From contig JAMXBD010000063.1 in NCBI GenBank assembly GCA_024138025.1, positions 248,001-312,000 of the forward strand: DNA of 64,000 bases, in the 5' to 3' direction. Positions 47,461 to 58,267 of the stretch are shown here, in pieces. The first letter of the stretch is position 1. Each line of letters begins with the position of its first letter. The notes below the pieces were generated by a model. The model saw only the letters and a program-made list of their open reading frames with translations. It was not told the DNA's origin and made no database searches. Position numbers and translations under genes: made by a program. Origin of the DNA: Combretum micranthum. Taxonomy: Eukaryota > Streptophyta > Magnoliopsida > Myrtales > Combretaceae.

Positions 47461-47579
47461 ATTCCTTCGCTACAGTGTTTGATCAGGATCTTTGTCTTCT
47501 ACCATTTTCCCTTTATTCTTCTCCTTCCTAACCTCTTTCTTCTCCTCCTCATTAGATTTTTCATGGTAACATGATTTCT

Positions 47580-48420
47580 AATACCATCTGTGTTGTTATC
47601 TTTCAACATTGCCAGCCAACTTAATCACATCCTCCAAGGTCTGATAATACTAGAGTTCTACTATACTGGCGATGTTCATCTTTAGCCCATTGATGAACCT
47701 AGATATGGAATCATATGAAGACTCTCGAATATCACACCTTTCCATCAACGTTTCAAACTATTTTACATACTCCTCCACTCTTCGCTTGCCTTGCCTCAAG
47801 GAATATAATTCTAGCAACAACTCCTATTTATAGTAATTTGGCATAAACCTTCGTCTCATTAATCTCTTCATCAAAGCCCATGAACGTACCTTGTCTTCAC
47901 CAATCCTTCGTCTCTTAGCCTATAACTTATCCCATCACAAAATAGCGTAATCAGAAAATGCTAGAGATGCCATCTTTACCTTCATGCGCTCATCTCACTC
48001 ATAGCAATAAAAAACCTTCTCCACCCTTGGCACCCAATCAAGAAATTCCTCCAGTCTTTTACTTCTAGTGAAAGACAAAATTTTTTAATTTGATGTTATC
48101 AATTCCCCTTCTCCAATCACCTTTACCTGCTCGCCTCCTATTTCTTTTACTATTTCCATTAGAACCTTCACTAGAATGTCTCGTATGACTAGATCCACTT
48201 TGACTCCTCCTATCTCTCACCTCCAATCTCTCCAAAATTCTTCTCACATCTTCTTGCATCTGATTAACCCCGATTTGCAATTGTGCAAATTCTTACCTAG
48301 TCACAACATCTCCTTCACCACCACCATTGTTGTTGTTATTCCTTCCAACCCTAGCATTATTGACATTAATATTATTGCTTCCATCTGACAACATCTCTCC
48401 ATAGTCACCAATAGCAACAT
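47580..48420 (-). pseudogene. gag remnant of element C
   Basis: The minus-strand reading shows a Ty3/gypsy Gag-like course with a basic serine/arginine-rich N-terminal part (open stretch 48,280-48,065 with MQIGVNQMQEDVRRILERLE) and later a 'MFKGLMNGLKMNIAS'-like segment. Frames change repeatedly. Confidence 0.6.
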
Positions 48421-48527
48421 AGCAGAAATCAACTACAACAAAAGAATTCACAAAGAAAAATTAAACTAACCTAAAATTAATCCGTGTCGAACATTTTCTG
48501 CACAAACCTTTGCTTTGATACCAAATC

Positions 48528-49095
48528 TGAAGCAAGCTTGAGGGGTTGAATCTTGATCTAATTTTTTAAGTTTTTCCAATAGAAATGATATGGATAAAAT
48601 TATTGATCGATAAAATCCACGAACAATAAAATTAAACTGGTTTACGATTGGATTATAGAACGATAGGGATCATGATCTATAAGTTAATCACGATGTTAAA
48701 AGAATCATAAGATTCTAATAACAGGGTTCGCCACAATTCTATATGGCATAGGAATTGATAAGAACTCAAGAATAAAGAGGATCAAAACTCAATATTCAAA
48801 GTCACTGCAAAGGGTTCATACTTAAAAGTGCTCTCAAATATCTTATAAGATTTGATAAAAACTTCTATATCTATCTTGAGTGTTTACTAACCTTTATATA
48901 TAAGCTTATTACAAGATAGTTACGTAACCAAAAAAATATAATTGTAAATAATTCCTACATTAATATAAACAAAGAAATTTGAAAAGACATCAAAACAATT
49001 AAAGGCTACTGTACAAGGCTTCAAGCTTTAATCTTTTATGTTGGCCTTGAATTTGCTTTCCTTTACAACGATTTCAGGCTTACTGATTCCTATCA
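48528..49095 (-). repeat. 5' LTR of element C
   Basis: 568 bp, begins TGAAGCAAGCTTG and ends GATTCCTATCA. Close to the left LTR outside the nested insertion. Confidence 0.85.
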
Positions 49096-49436
49096 GGTAT
49101 TCTCAGTTAAAGGTAGGTTGAGAGTTTTAAGGAAAGAGTCATAGAGAGAGTTTTTCTGAGTGTTTAATTTCTGCAAATGTGTTCTTGTAATAGCTGTAGC
49201 AAATTTCCCTAACTGTTGTAACATACTTCCTCTATCTTCAATAAAACTTTTATAAATTTCCTTCTATCATATCTAGCTAGTTTTCTTTTTAAGGTACAAA
49301 AGTGATAATGCTCTAAAACCTTATTACATCTTTATCTTATTCGATAAGGTTTTATAGTATGGGCGGATAGATTAAGACACTATACTTCGAAGTAAAGCTT
49401 TAGTTCCTTTAAAAATTATCCTAAAAGGGCCGATCT

Positions 49437-49523
49437 GAAAAACCCTTCGATGAGTCTATTGAAGGCAGATGTTGCAGTGTTTTAGCCTTGTGGGTTATGG
49501 CATAGGCATAAGATGCATTTTCT
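49437..49523 (-). repeat. Inverted repeat arm X'
   Basis: Reverse complement of 45,431-45,520. It follows L copy 2. Confidence 0.8.
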
Positions 49524-49699
49524 AAAGAAAACGTTGATTTACTGATTCACTATCTTCGCTTTAATTATTTACCCCACTATAAAGTTTTTTCTCGTGGCAC
49601 AAAGATCCTCCTTTTGGTATATGATGTATGTAATATACAAAGTAAATATAAGTGATAAGTATTCACAAGTTACCAAATATTAAGAGGCCATTATCTTGA

Positions 49700-51738
49700 T
49701 GTTAGAAAATAAGTTAAGTTTGATCAATTATGTGTTGAAACAGATTGGCATTAATTGGATCAATTTCATTATTTTCTGCAATGAAGGTCGGCATTTCTGA
49801 TGAAGAACGCCGTCGGCCTAGTTTTGTTTAAGTTCCCCGCATACTCTGTAACAGACTGTATGCCGCCTCTTGGAGAATTTAAGCCACCAGCTTAGAGACG
49901 ACGTAGGATGGGTTTCTTCTCAACACCGGCATGAAAGCCGCCAGCGTAGGGTAAAGATTTGCCGTCGTATGAAGGGAGAATTTGAATTCTGGAAATCAAA
50001 GCCCCGATGAACGCTGCCGGCGTTCGTGAAAATTTGCCAGCGTATGGTGTATGCCGACAAGATCTGTAGGTACGCCGCCGGCGTAAAGCCGGCGTATGAC
50101 CAGATTTCTATAAATACGAGACGCAAAAAACATTTTCGATAGATTTCTTATATATTATTTTCTCCTTCGTGTAAGAAAGTTTTGGAGTGTTCTTGGAGAT
50201 TTATGCTTGGAAAATCATCGGAGAGTATTTTCTGATCCAAAAATAATCTTAACATTCTCATGGGATTTTATACAAATTTATACAGTTCTTAGGGTTTTAG
50301 TTGAATTTTTACATGAAGGTTTTTGGAAAAAAAACCTTAGTACGTGTGAGATTTGTGAATTGGTGAATGCGAGATGTTTAGTGATTCAAAATAGTAAGTA
50401 AAGCTCCTCTATGATGATTCAAACAAAATACGAATTAAAAAAAATTCTCATACATTCTTATTGTTGTGTATATTAGGGTTTTGGTGAAATAATTGCTGTT
50501 GTGGAGTTTGATCGGAATAGAACAGTGCAGATAACGAGATTTCTTTTCAGGTCAGAATTTTTGGAGAATTCATGTTAGTTAGGGTATTTTGATAATGCGA
50601 TCATATCTGTTGATGTATATAATATGTGTTTAACAGGACATTTGGAGTTGTGAACCGTTGTTGGTGTAGAATAGAGTTTGTGGAGTTTGGGTTACCTTGT
50701 TGTTGTTGGTATCATGTTCTGAGGATTTGATTTATATTCCTGAGATTTAAAATGGTACGACTAATCCATTGTTTGATGTATGTTCTTATAGATTAGAATT
50801 TTATGAATGGATGTAGGAACAGAATTGCATAATGAACTTAATAAATATTTGGTTTAATAATTGTCTGTCTGGTTGTGGTTGGCTTTGACCAGTAGAGACC
50901 TGGCAGACAGTGATACTGGTGAGGCACCCTGATGATCTTAGTGTGAGGTTGTCCCGAGTGGACTCGTGCTAATATATGATTCCGGTAGAATTTAGGTGTT
51001 CAGAAATTGGGATGTTTGGGGAGTACCTACTCATCCATATATGTATATATGATTACTTATTTTCAAAATCAGTTGGTTGTTTTTATAGTAGAGTCTGAGT
51101 TACTTTGAGTTCAGGATTTATGTATATTAGATTCTGAACTGTGTTGCTTTGCTGGACAAAAATAGATAATAAACTGTTGTATGCATTTAGTTCAGTTGCA
51201 TTCATTTATACATGCTGTTTGTGCATAACCTTGTTTAAATCGGATTAGATATTATCGTACTGGGCTTTGCCGCTCATTCTGTTATATTTCAGGTGCAGGT
51301 GATGATAATGTGATATATGATCTATCGGGTTTTGATATCATCTATGAGGATGGGGATGTCGTTAGCGGTCCTGACTACCCTGCTGATGACTAGTTGTATA
51401 GTCATAGATGATATAGGATGGATCAGAGAAGACTTTTTATGTCTGATTTATATTTTTTTATTTAAATTTTTAAGTTGTATTTGGAGTTTTCATGTGGTGA
51501 TAGTTTTAGGGTATGGTTTGACTTGTTGACCTGTAGTTATGTCAACAATGTCTAGTTTGCTGATTATGGAGATTATATTCTTATCATATGATTTATTTAT
51601 GAGGACCACATGTCTTCTTTTATACCTTGTGAGTTGTTCAGTTGTCATTCAGGTTAATTGTGAAAATTTTAGCCTTAGCATGTCCTAATCAAGAGAGGAC
51701 ACGTGGCGGGTTGTAATGCCTTAGTTTAGGGCGTTACA
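49700..51738 (+). mobile_element. LTR, probably Del/Tekay-type, plus strand
   Basis: The upstream third (49,787-50,095) is dense in GCCGGCGTA-like words. A TATA-like 'TTTCTATAAATACGAG' follows near 50,106. Further on comes 'TTTCAGGTGCAGGTGATG' (about 51,288), a feature I associate with Del/Tekay LTRs, and the block ends GGGCGTTACA at 51,738. No coding domains adjoin it, so it is probably a solo LTR. The left boundary is uncertain. Confidence 0.55.
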
Positions 51739-52055
51739 ATGTATGTATGTATGTATTTTCTTATAGCACGAATATCATGCATTCCTTCGAAATCATTCTG
51801 TTTGATTGCATACTAGTAAGAAAATTCTATGATCTTCTCTATTATTTTATGGGTTTGGTTTCATACGTAACTAAATGGCTCATATCCACATAAAACTATG
51901 ACTGGACTATTAAAATATTTATCATATTAACTCTTATACTCATTTCACTAGTCGAATAATGGGTTAATTAATCTCTTTGAATGTATCATAGAATTTTCCT
52001 TAAGAAAGGAAAATAAACAATAGGAACAAAATAAAAATAATGGCTACTATTAACC
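51739..52055. other. Intergenic
   Basis: AT-rich with a short (ATGT)n run immediately after the LTR end. No feature is supported. Confidence 0.5.
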
Positions 52056-52720
52056 AATGTTATCGACCTAGACTGGCCCGATAAATTCAACCCGTTTCAA
52101 CTGGAACTGGCCAATGACAGCCATCTGGCCGTGCATGTAGCCTAGATTGATATCAACCTTGATTGACCCGCTTAATCTGGGCAGTTGGATTGTGATTCGA
52201 TCAATTGGGTCCAGTTAAAGGGATGGATTGAACCACAATTTAAACCAAAAAAAAAAAAAAAAAAAAGAAAAACTTACTAAAATTTTTGTGTGAAATTTTT
52301 CCTTTACTTTATTAAAAATATTGAATACAAAAAAATTAGTATAACATAAAAATGCATACTTGAGTTAATTATTAAAATAATTGCTTTTTTGAAAACATAG
52401 TAATTATATTTTGGAAAGTGATGTACTCATAAATATATTCATATTATATTATAAATTTATATAACATAATCATTATATTATGCTTTATTCTCGTTTTAAG
52501 GTATATGTCTTATATTGGTTTATTAGTAAATTGATAGATTTGATCCAAATATAGATTTAATTAAATGTTATATGCAGTTATCTGTCAAAATTAAAATATG
52601 CTTTATATTTTTACATTTTATTGACCCTGGTTTGACCTTTGATGGAACCTAGTTCGACCCATCTACCCTTAATCCTGTAGTATATCTGGATCAAACCTCC
52701 GGTCCGATTCTGAAAGCATT
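52056..52720. mobile_element. MITE-like repeat, family M6, copy 2
   Basis: About 665 bp, homologous to 6,178-6,619 and longer by A/T-rich insertions. It starts AATGTTATCGACC and ends, on the other strand, AATGCTTTCAGAATCGG. Confidence 0.6.
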
Positions 52721-53111
52721 GCTAGCTCTTGTCATTTATTGATAAGTATTTTAAACAATAACTGTTTCTACCCTTAAATTAATATAGGAAAAAACTGGCG
52801 GGACAATAAATTTTTTCTAACTATAGTATAACCAGCACTTCTAAAGTATTGGTAAGTAGTAGCAAAATTATTTGGCATATTTTGTAAAAATATTTGACAC
52901 AATACAAAAAGTGCTCCTACAAAGTACTTGCTAAAATAAAATGGCTACTATAGACAAGGACAACTACTATGGTTATTGATATAAATTTTGAATTTCTACT
53001 AATTACTGATCATTTGCTGATATTCCTTTTCTTCAGTTCCATTCCTTTTTGTCAGCTTCTCGCCTATTTTCATTCGGCATTACAAGAAAAACACGAAACA
53101 TACGCCATCGC
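52721..53111. other. Flank 5' of the glucosyltransferase pseudogene
   Basis: A possible splice acceptor TTTTCTTCAG lies at about 53,035, followed by sequence that may be the start of the broken exon. An upstream first exon was not recognised. Confidence 0.35.
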
Positions 53112-53177
53112 AAATGCAACAACCTAGGAAACCAATCGCAAGCATGTCCAGGAAACAACCCTACTGCATCCCAATTC

Positions 53178-54054
53178 AACCCCATTTAGACATCGTCACG
53201 ATCCAGTTCGGGTCTAGAACCGGACCCGAACCGCCGGTTCCCGGTTCCAAAAGTGGTGGAACCGGAACCGGACCCGTGGGAGCCGGTGCGGTTCCCGGTT
53301 CTTAGGAACCGCCGGTTCTCACGGTTCGGTTCCGGTTCTAGAGGAACCGGGAACCATGAAAAAAAATAAAAAATCAATTAAATAATTTACTTAATTTAAC
53401 TAAGAAAAAACAAAATAAATTTTTAACTTGAAATAACATTGAGCCTAACAATACTTGTTCATGGTATTAGTTAAAAGAAATTTTATAATTATGTATTTAT
53501 TTATATACAATCACTTGCACTTTTTTAGTTGTTATATTAGCAATGTGACACTATAAAATATTCAAAGATATAAATAATTCTCAATAACAAGAAATGAATC
53601 ACACATTGTTAAGAAAGAAAGTCTACTTTGATTAGAAGTCTACATAAATTTAACAATATATGATTTCAAATGTAATTATTACTTATGTTGTTAATAATAA
53701 CACATTAAATATTGTGAATAGGAAATAAATTTTTTATTATTTATGCAAAAATAGTTTTAAATATTTATTTTATAATTACAATTTTTTATAATTTTCTTTT
53801 CTTTTTTTCTTACTTTTTTTTTATAATTTCTATGGTGTAGAACCGCCGGTTCTGCCGGTTCTTGAATCGACGGTTCCAAAACCGCCGGGTCATACGGTTT
53901 TTAGGGATGGAACCGTAAGGACCCGTCAGAACCGACGGGTCCTTTACCGGTTCAGACCCGCCATTGTCGGGCTGGTTCCCGATTCAGGAACAGCCGGTGA
54001 TGGGTCAGGTCGATTCTCGGTTCGGAACCGACCCATGATGATGTCTAACCCCAT
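53178..54054. mobile_element. hAT-like MITE inside the glucosyltransferase exon
   Basis: An 861-bp element (53,186-54,046) with a perfect 8-bp flanking duplication AACCCCAT at 53,178-53,185 and 54,047-54,054. The inverted ends are TTAGACATCGTCA at the left and, on the other strand, AGACATCATCA at the right. The subterminal regions are packed with 'GAACCGGAACCGG/CCGGTTC' words, and the middle is AT-rich without a transposase. Removing the element and one duplication leaves the host reading frame continuous across the site. Confidence 0.88.
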
Positions 54055-55265
54055 TGATCCCAACCATGAGAAAACACACGATTGCCCATCATACTTCAGC
54101 TGGATCCACGAAGATCTAAGAACATGGAAGGAGCTCGGGATAACCCGAGACATGGTCGATAGTGGTCGAAATTTTGCACATTTTAGGCTAGTGATTGTGC
54201 ATGGCGAAGTTTATGTGAAGAAATATAGTTCAGCATTACAGACCAGAGATGTATCCACTTTATGGGGTATATTGCATTTGATGAAATTGTATCCTGGAAG
54301 ATTGCCTGACTTGGAGTTGATGTTTAATTGTCATGAGTCATGACACGCCTCTCATAAGATCAAAGAATTTCAACGCATCAAATATTGGTGCTCCCCCTTA
54401 TTTAGATATTGTGGCGTTTCGGACAGTTTAGATATTAGGTTTCCCGATTGGTCCTATTGGGGATGGTAATAATTATTTTATTTCAGATATTATCCATGAA
54501 AAAAGATTTATGAAGCGTTATATGCCACATATAAAAATAAATGATAGATAAATACTAATGTGATTTTACAAAATTATTCACATAAAAAAATTTAACTAAT
54601 TTTTATATGCCACTAATCATTTCAATTAGTATATCACGCACAATGATACTTCATTTTACTTATTATCCTTTTTTTACTTAATTATACACATGGAATTAGT
54701 AAAATGTATTCATAAGAAGTCCACAACTTTGAAGGATTTACAAATTGAATCCTAACACTCTTCAACAATATACTTGGACGATTTTGGGTTTTGTTATTTG
54801 AGTGTTAAACCTTTCAAAAATTAGAATTAAACATATGTTAAAAAAAAAATACCAAATAAGTATAATAACTGACTTTTTAGTAATTTTTCAAGAGACTCAA
54901 TTACTGCCGGTTTTTATTAGTTTATATTTTAAGAGCCGATAAAAGCTCAGAACTTCATTGCATCGTTTGAATATTTTTTAAGAATCAACAAATAGAACCT
55001 TGATGCAAAATAATAATAATGATGATGATGATAAAACCAAAAAGGTTTAGAATTTCCGTTATCCTTTCCCCAAAAGTAATATTTTTGAAAAGATTTTTAG
55101 GTTTCTTACTTTTTAAAGGATGTTCATATATCAATCTATTGTATGGGGTCATATTTTAACAGCTTAATTAATATAAGCTACAGCATAAACGGATATGATG
55201 TAATAATAATATTTGTTTTTAATCTCTCGAGCTTCTTTTTATGCAAGATATTCATGTCTTAGTAG

Positions 55266-55290
55266 TTATATATATATATATATATATATA
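55266..55290. repeat. (TA)n microsatellite
   Basis: About 12 TA units in the large intron of the pseudogene. Confidence 0.85.
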
Positions 55291-56723
55291 CATCCATGTT
55301 TGGAAAGTACTATATATATATATTATGATCTTTACTTACACAAAACAATATATGATTAATGGAGTTATGGATAACTGTATTTGATGAGATAACAAAAAAA
55401 AAATTATATTATTGCTTGTTTTACCATGATTTAGCATTTCTAAGTAATTACAATTAACATACAGTACTTGAAAAAAAATATATACATTGAAAAGGAGAAT
55501 TACATGAGAACTGTAGTTCAATTTTCACTTGAAGGGTTGAGACAAATATTAGGCCATGGGAGAGTATGTTGAAAGATATAGTAGAAGGCAATAAGAAGAC
55601 CAAATGGGAAGACAGGATCCCCTATGCTTATTGGAGAGGAAACCCACATGTGGCTCCAGCAAGAAGGGACTTCCTTAAATGCAATCCTACTGCTGAAAAG
55701 GATTGGAATACTCGTATCTAAATCCAAGTAATTATAGTTTTTTTTTTTTTTTTTTGCACCCATTTATTATAGTATCTTTGCTTTACTTTTTGTAATTGAT
55801 TTTATCTACACATCTTCATAATAATATACACGAGATGAGACTACTTGATTTCATCTCCCAATAATCACAGAAAAAAAAAAAAGTATGCTTGTTACCTTCT
55901 CAATTGTAGCTAAGTGTCCAAAAGTATTGTTGTTTATAGGATTTTAAATGAATTGAATCTTCTATGGATCTGGAGGAGGCAAAGGCATATTTTAAAAAAT
56001 TATAGAAAGATAAAGTCATGTTTGAATTTTAAGAAGAATATCAAAATCTAACCAAGAGTTTTATAAATGAATCACTAGTTATCCCTAATTTTATTTCTTG
56101 ATATAGAAGTATATCTAAAACAACAAGGATGATGATTTATGTCTTTCAATAGCACTTATATTTTAATTAAGGAATGGGATAAGGAATCTCAACAAGGATT
56201 CAAGCAATCAAACCTGGCTAATCAATGCACCCATAGGTAAATGTTTATCACCGTTATATGGTTTTATTCTATATTAATTTTTTTTTTTTTTAAAGTTGAC
56301 ATTTTTTTTTGTTTTGTAATTTTATTTTGCATATAAATAGATACAAAATTTACATAGAAGGATGGGGATGGTCTTGAGTGAGAAGTATATTTTAGCATGC
56401 GATTCCATGACTTTGTTCATAACACCTCAGTTTTATGATTTCTTCACTAGAGGAATGGTGCCATTGCGACATTACTGGCCGATTAGTGTCAATAGTAAGT
56501 GTGCTTTCCCTTAAGTTTGCTGTTGAATGGGGCAATAACCACACAGATCAGGTCCTCTCTATCACTCCTCTCGCTTCAAGGATTAGCATTAGTTTCGGAT
56601 ACTATTAAAGAGTTGTTTTATCTTTAATAAGCATTCTGCGTACACTTCATAATTATTTTTCTTACAGATTCTTGCAAGCTCGACAATTGTTTTACACTCT
56701 CAAGTTAACAATTATTTGTTAAC

Positions 56724-56992
56724 ATAAACTTTAGGGATAATATCACAAATACTACTTGAACTTAAATAAAATATATGATTAACATTAGGTACTTAAACTT
56801 TAAAATTGATCAATTTAGTACCTGAAAGAATTTAACAGAAGTACCATTGGCATGCACAAAAAGTTTTTTCAAATATTGAATTGATCAATTTCAAAGTTTA
56901 GATACTAAAGTAATTAATTTTCAAAGTTCAAGTATCAAATTACATATTTTATCAAAGTTTATGTACCATTCTTGACATTAACCTTAAACTTT
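56724..56992. mobile_element. MITE family M4, copy 2
   Basis: 251 bp (56,733-56,983), in the last intron of the glucosyltransferase pseudogene. The ends are AGGGATAATATCACAAAT and, on the other strand, GGTTAATGTCAAGAATGG. The flanks ATAAACTTT and TTAAACTTT match 8/9. Confidence 0.75.
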
Positions 56993-57694
56993 TATAGACA
57001 TGAGATATGCTAGATTTAATTTTTAAAAAGTAAATATTTCTAATTAACATTACTTAAGATTCAAATCAAGAATATTTGATAATTTAAATGTTATATAAAA
57101 TGCTATTGCCAACATACTTTTCCATATTAGATGATTAATAAACATATCTAAACAAGCTTAGAAACAATCAATTCTAGAATCTTGCCTTCATAGGTATGAT
57201 AAATTCTGTCAAGACTATTCATAAAAGATTTATTGTATAATTTAAACCAAGAAATAAATATGTGGATTCAAACAACTTTAGATGTGTAAATCTGTTGTGT
57301 AATTTAACCTAACTTTATGGGTATTCATAAGATTAACTATACTTATGACAGGCAAAGGTTATTGGACAAGAAGGGAGTCGCTTCATTCGTGAGAATTTGA
57401 AAATGGCCTACGTCTATGACTACATGTTTCATCTTCTAAATGAATACGGAAAATACCAATGGAGCAATTGAGCTATGTTCAAAAGTAATGGCTTGCAATG
57501 CAAATGGGACCTATAAGAGCTATATGATTGAGTCAATGGTTAAGTCTCCAAGTGACTCCCTTCCCTGCAATCTAACACCTCCATATCATCCTCAAGAACT
57601 TCAAGCTTTCAATGAGAGAATAGTTCATTCAATTCAACAAGTAGAAATGTGGGAAAATGACTATTGGCAAAATGCGAAGAAGAAAAATTCATAA

Positions 57695-58267
57695 TAATGG
57701 TAATTTATTTGTTTAGTTTAATTCCGAGATATTATTTACATGTTGATATAAAAAGATAAGATTGAAATGCCCATTGTAACATTCAATAGCCTTATAACTT
57801 ATAACTTATGTGTATTACCATTAGTTTTCCTAGTGTAACGAAAAAAAGAAAAATTACCAATTTAATAGATTAATCAATGTATGATAATTTAGTACTATGT
57901 GTGATTCTTCATGAATCATAGCCCAATAGGTCCTTTGTTATTGGGCTTGAAAGCTTCTTATGATTCTTTTATACTTCTTCAATTGTTCTATGCATGTCAA
58001 GCCTTAAGTTTTATGGGCTTATAAGTCATATGTAGGGATGGAAAAGAAAATCGATAAAAAACAAACCAATCCGTAATTAAATAAAACTAAACCAAACATA
58101 AAATATGTTTTTCCTTTTTCTCTTTGTGGTAATATAGTTTAGAAAATTTCAATTCGAACCAATTCATAAATTTATGGTTAGTTTGAAAGGATAAATTGAA
58201 TCAATTGTAAAACTGAGTCAATCCATTTTAGAAAAAATGTAGTAATAATTTACTTGTAACCAAAAAT
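57695..58267. other. 3' flank of the pseudogene
   Basis: AT-rich. A patch at 58,030-58,250 carries 'AAACCAAACC'-like words resembling a decayed hAT-type element. No gene is supported. Confidence 0.4.

Larger units (their letters stand above)
45771..49100 (-). mobile_element. LTR element C: gag-protease only, distinct subfamily, minus strand
   Basis: The LTRs are 45,776-46,716 (enlarged by a nested solo LTR) and 48,528-49,095. The flanks GGTAC and GGTAT match 4/5 as a target duplication. A primer site TTGGTATCAAAGCAAAGG lies beside the right LTR on the minus strand and a short purine tract, CCAGGGATAA, beside the left. The 1.8-kb interior has only gag, an intact zinc knuckle and a protease. 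The LTR sequence differs from elements A and B. Confidence 0.87.
45535..49397 (+). repeat. LTR-like direct repeat L, copy 2, split by element C
   Basis: The left part 45,535-45,775 runs through CTATAAAAGGCG. The right part 49,101-49,397 resumes with the 'AAAGAGTCATAGAGAGAG' and 'CTTCAATAAAAC' sequence. The two parts together align with copy 1. The interruption is exactly the gag-protease element C. Confidence 0.75.
53112..57694 (+). pseudogene. rumi-like O-glucosyltransferase (CAP10 domain), disrupted
   Basis: Recognisable exons, with positions read from splice-like borders: 53,112-54,465 (split by a MITE), 55,535-55,725, 56,172-56,236, 56,341-56,494, 56,511-56,551 and 57,352-57,694. Motifs in order are CPSYFSWIHEDLRTWKELGI, FRLVIVHGEVYVKKY, TLWGILHLMKLYPGRLPDLE, DIRFPDWSYWGW, NIRPWESMLKD, IPYAYWRGNPHVAPARRDFL, GFKQSNLANQCTH, KYILACDSMTL, YDFFTRGMVPLRHYWPI, FAVEWGNN and YVYDYMFHLLNEYG. 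The family acts in the secretory pathway as KDEL-type glycosyltransferases. Damage: the MITE insertion at 53,186; a TGA in exon 1 near 54,341; a TAA where Tyr is expected at the end of exon 2; a frameshift in the 56,341 exon; a frame break near 57,450. Introns are kept, so it is not a retrocopy. Confidence 0.87.

Noticed and set aside
53186..53377. Glycine/arginine/proline-rich frames on both strands
   Set aside because: These come from the GAACCGG repeats of the MITE and are not genes.
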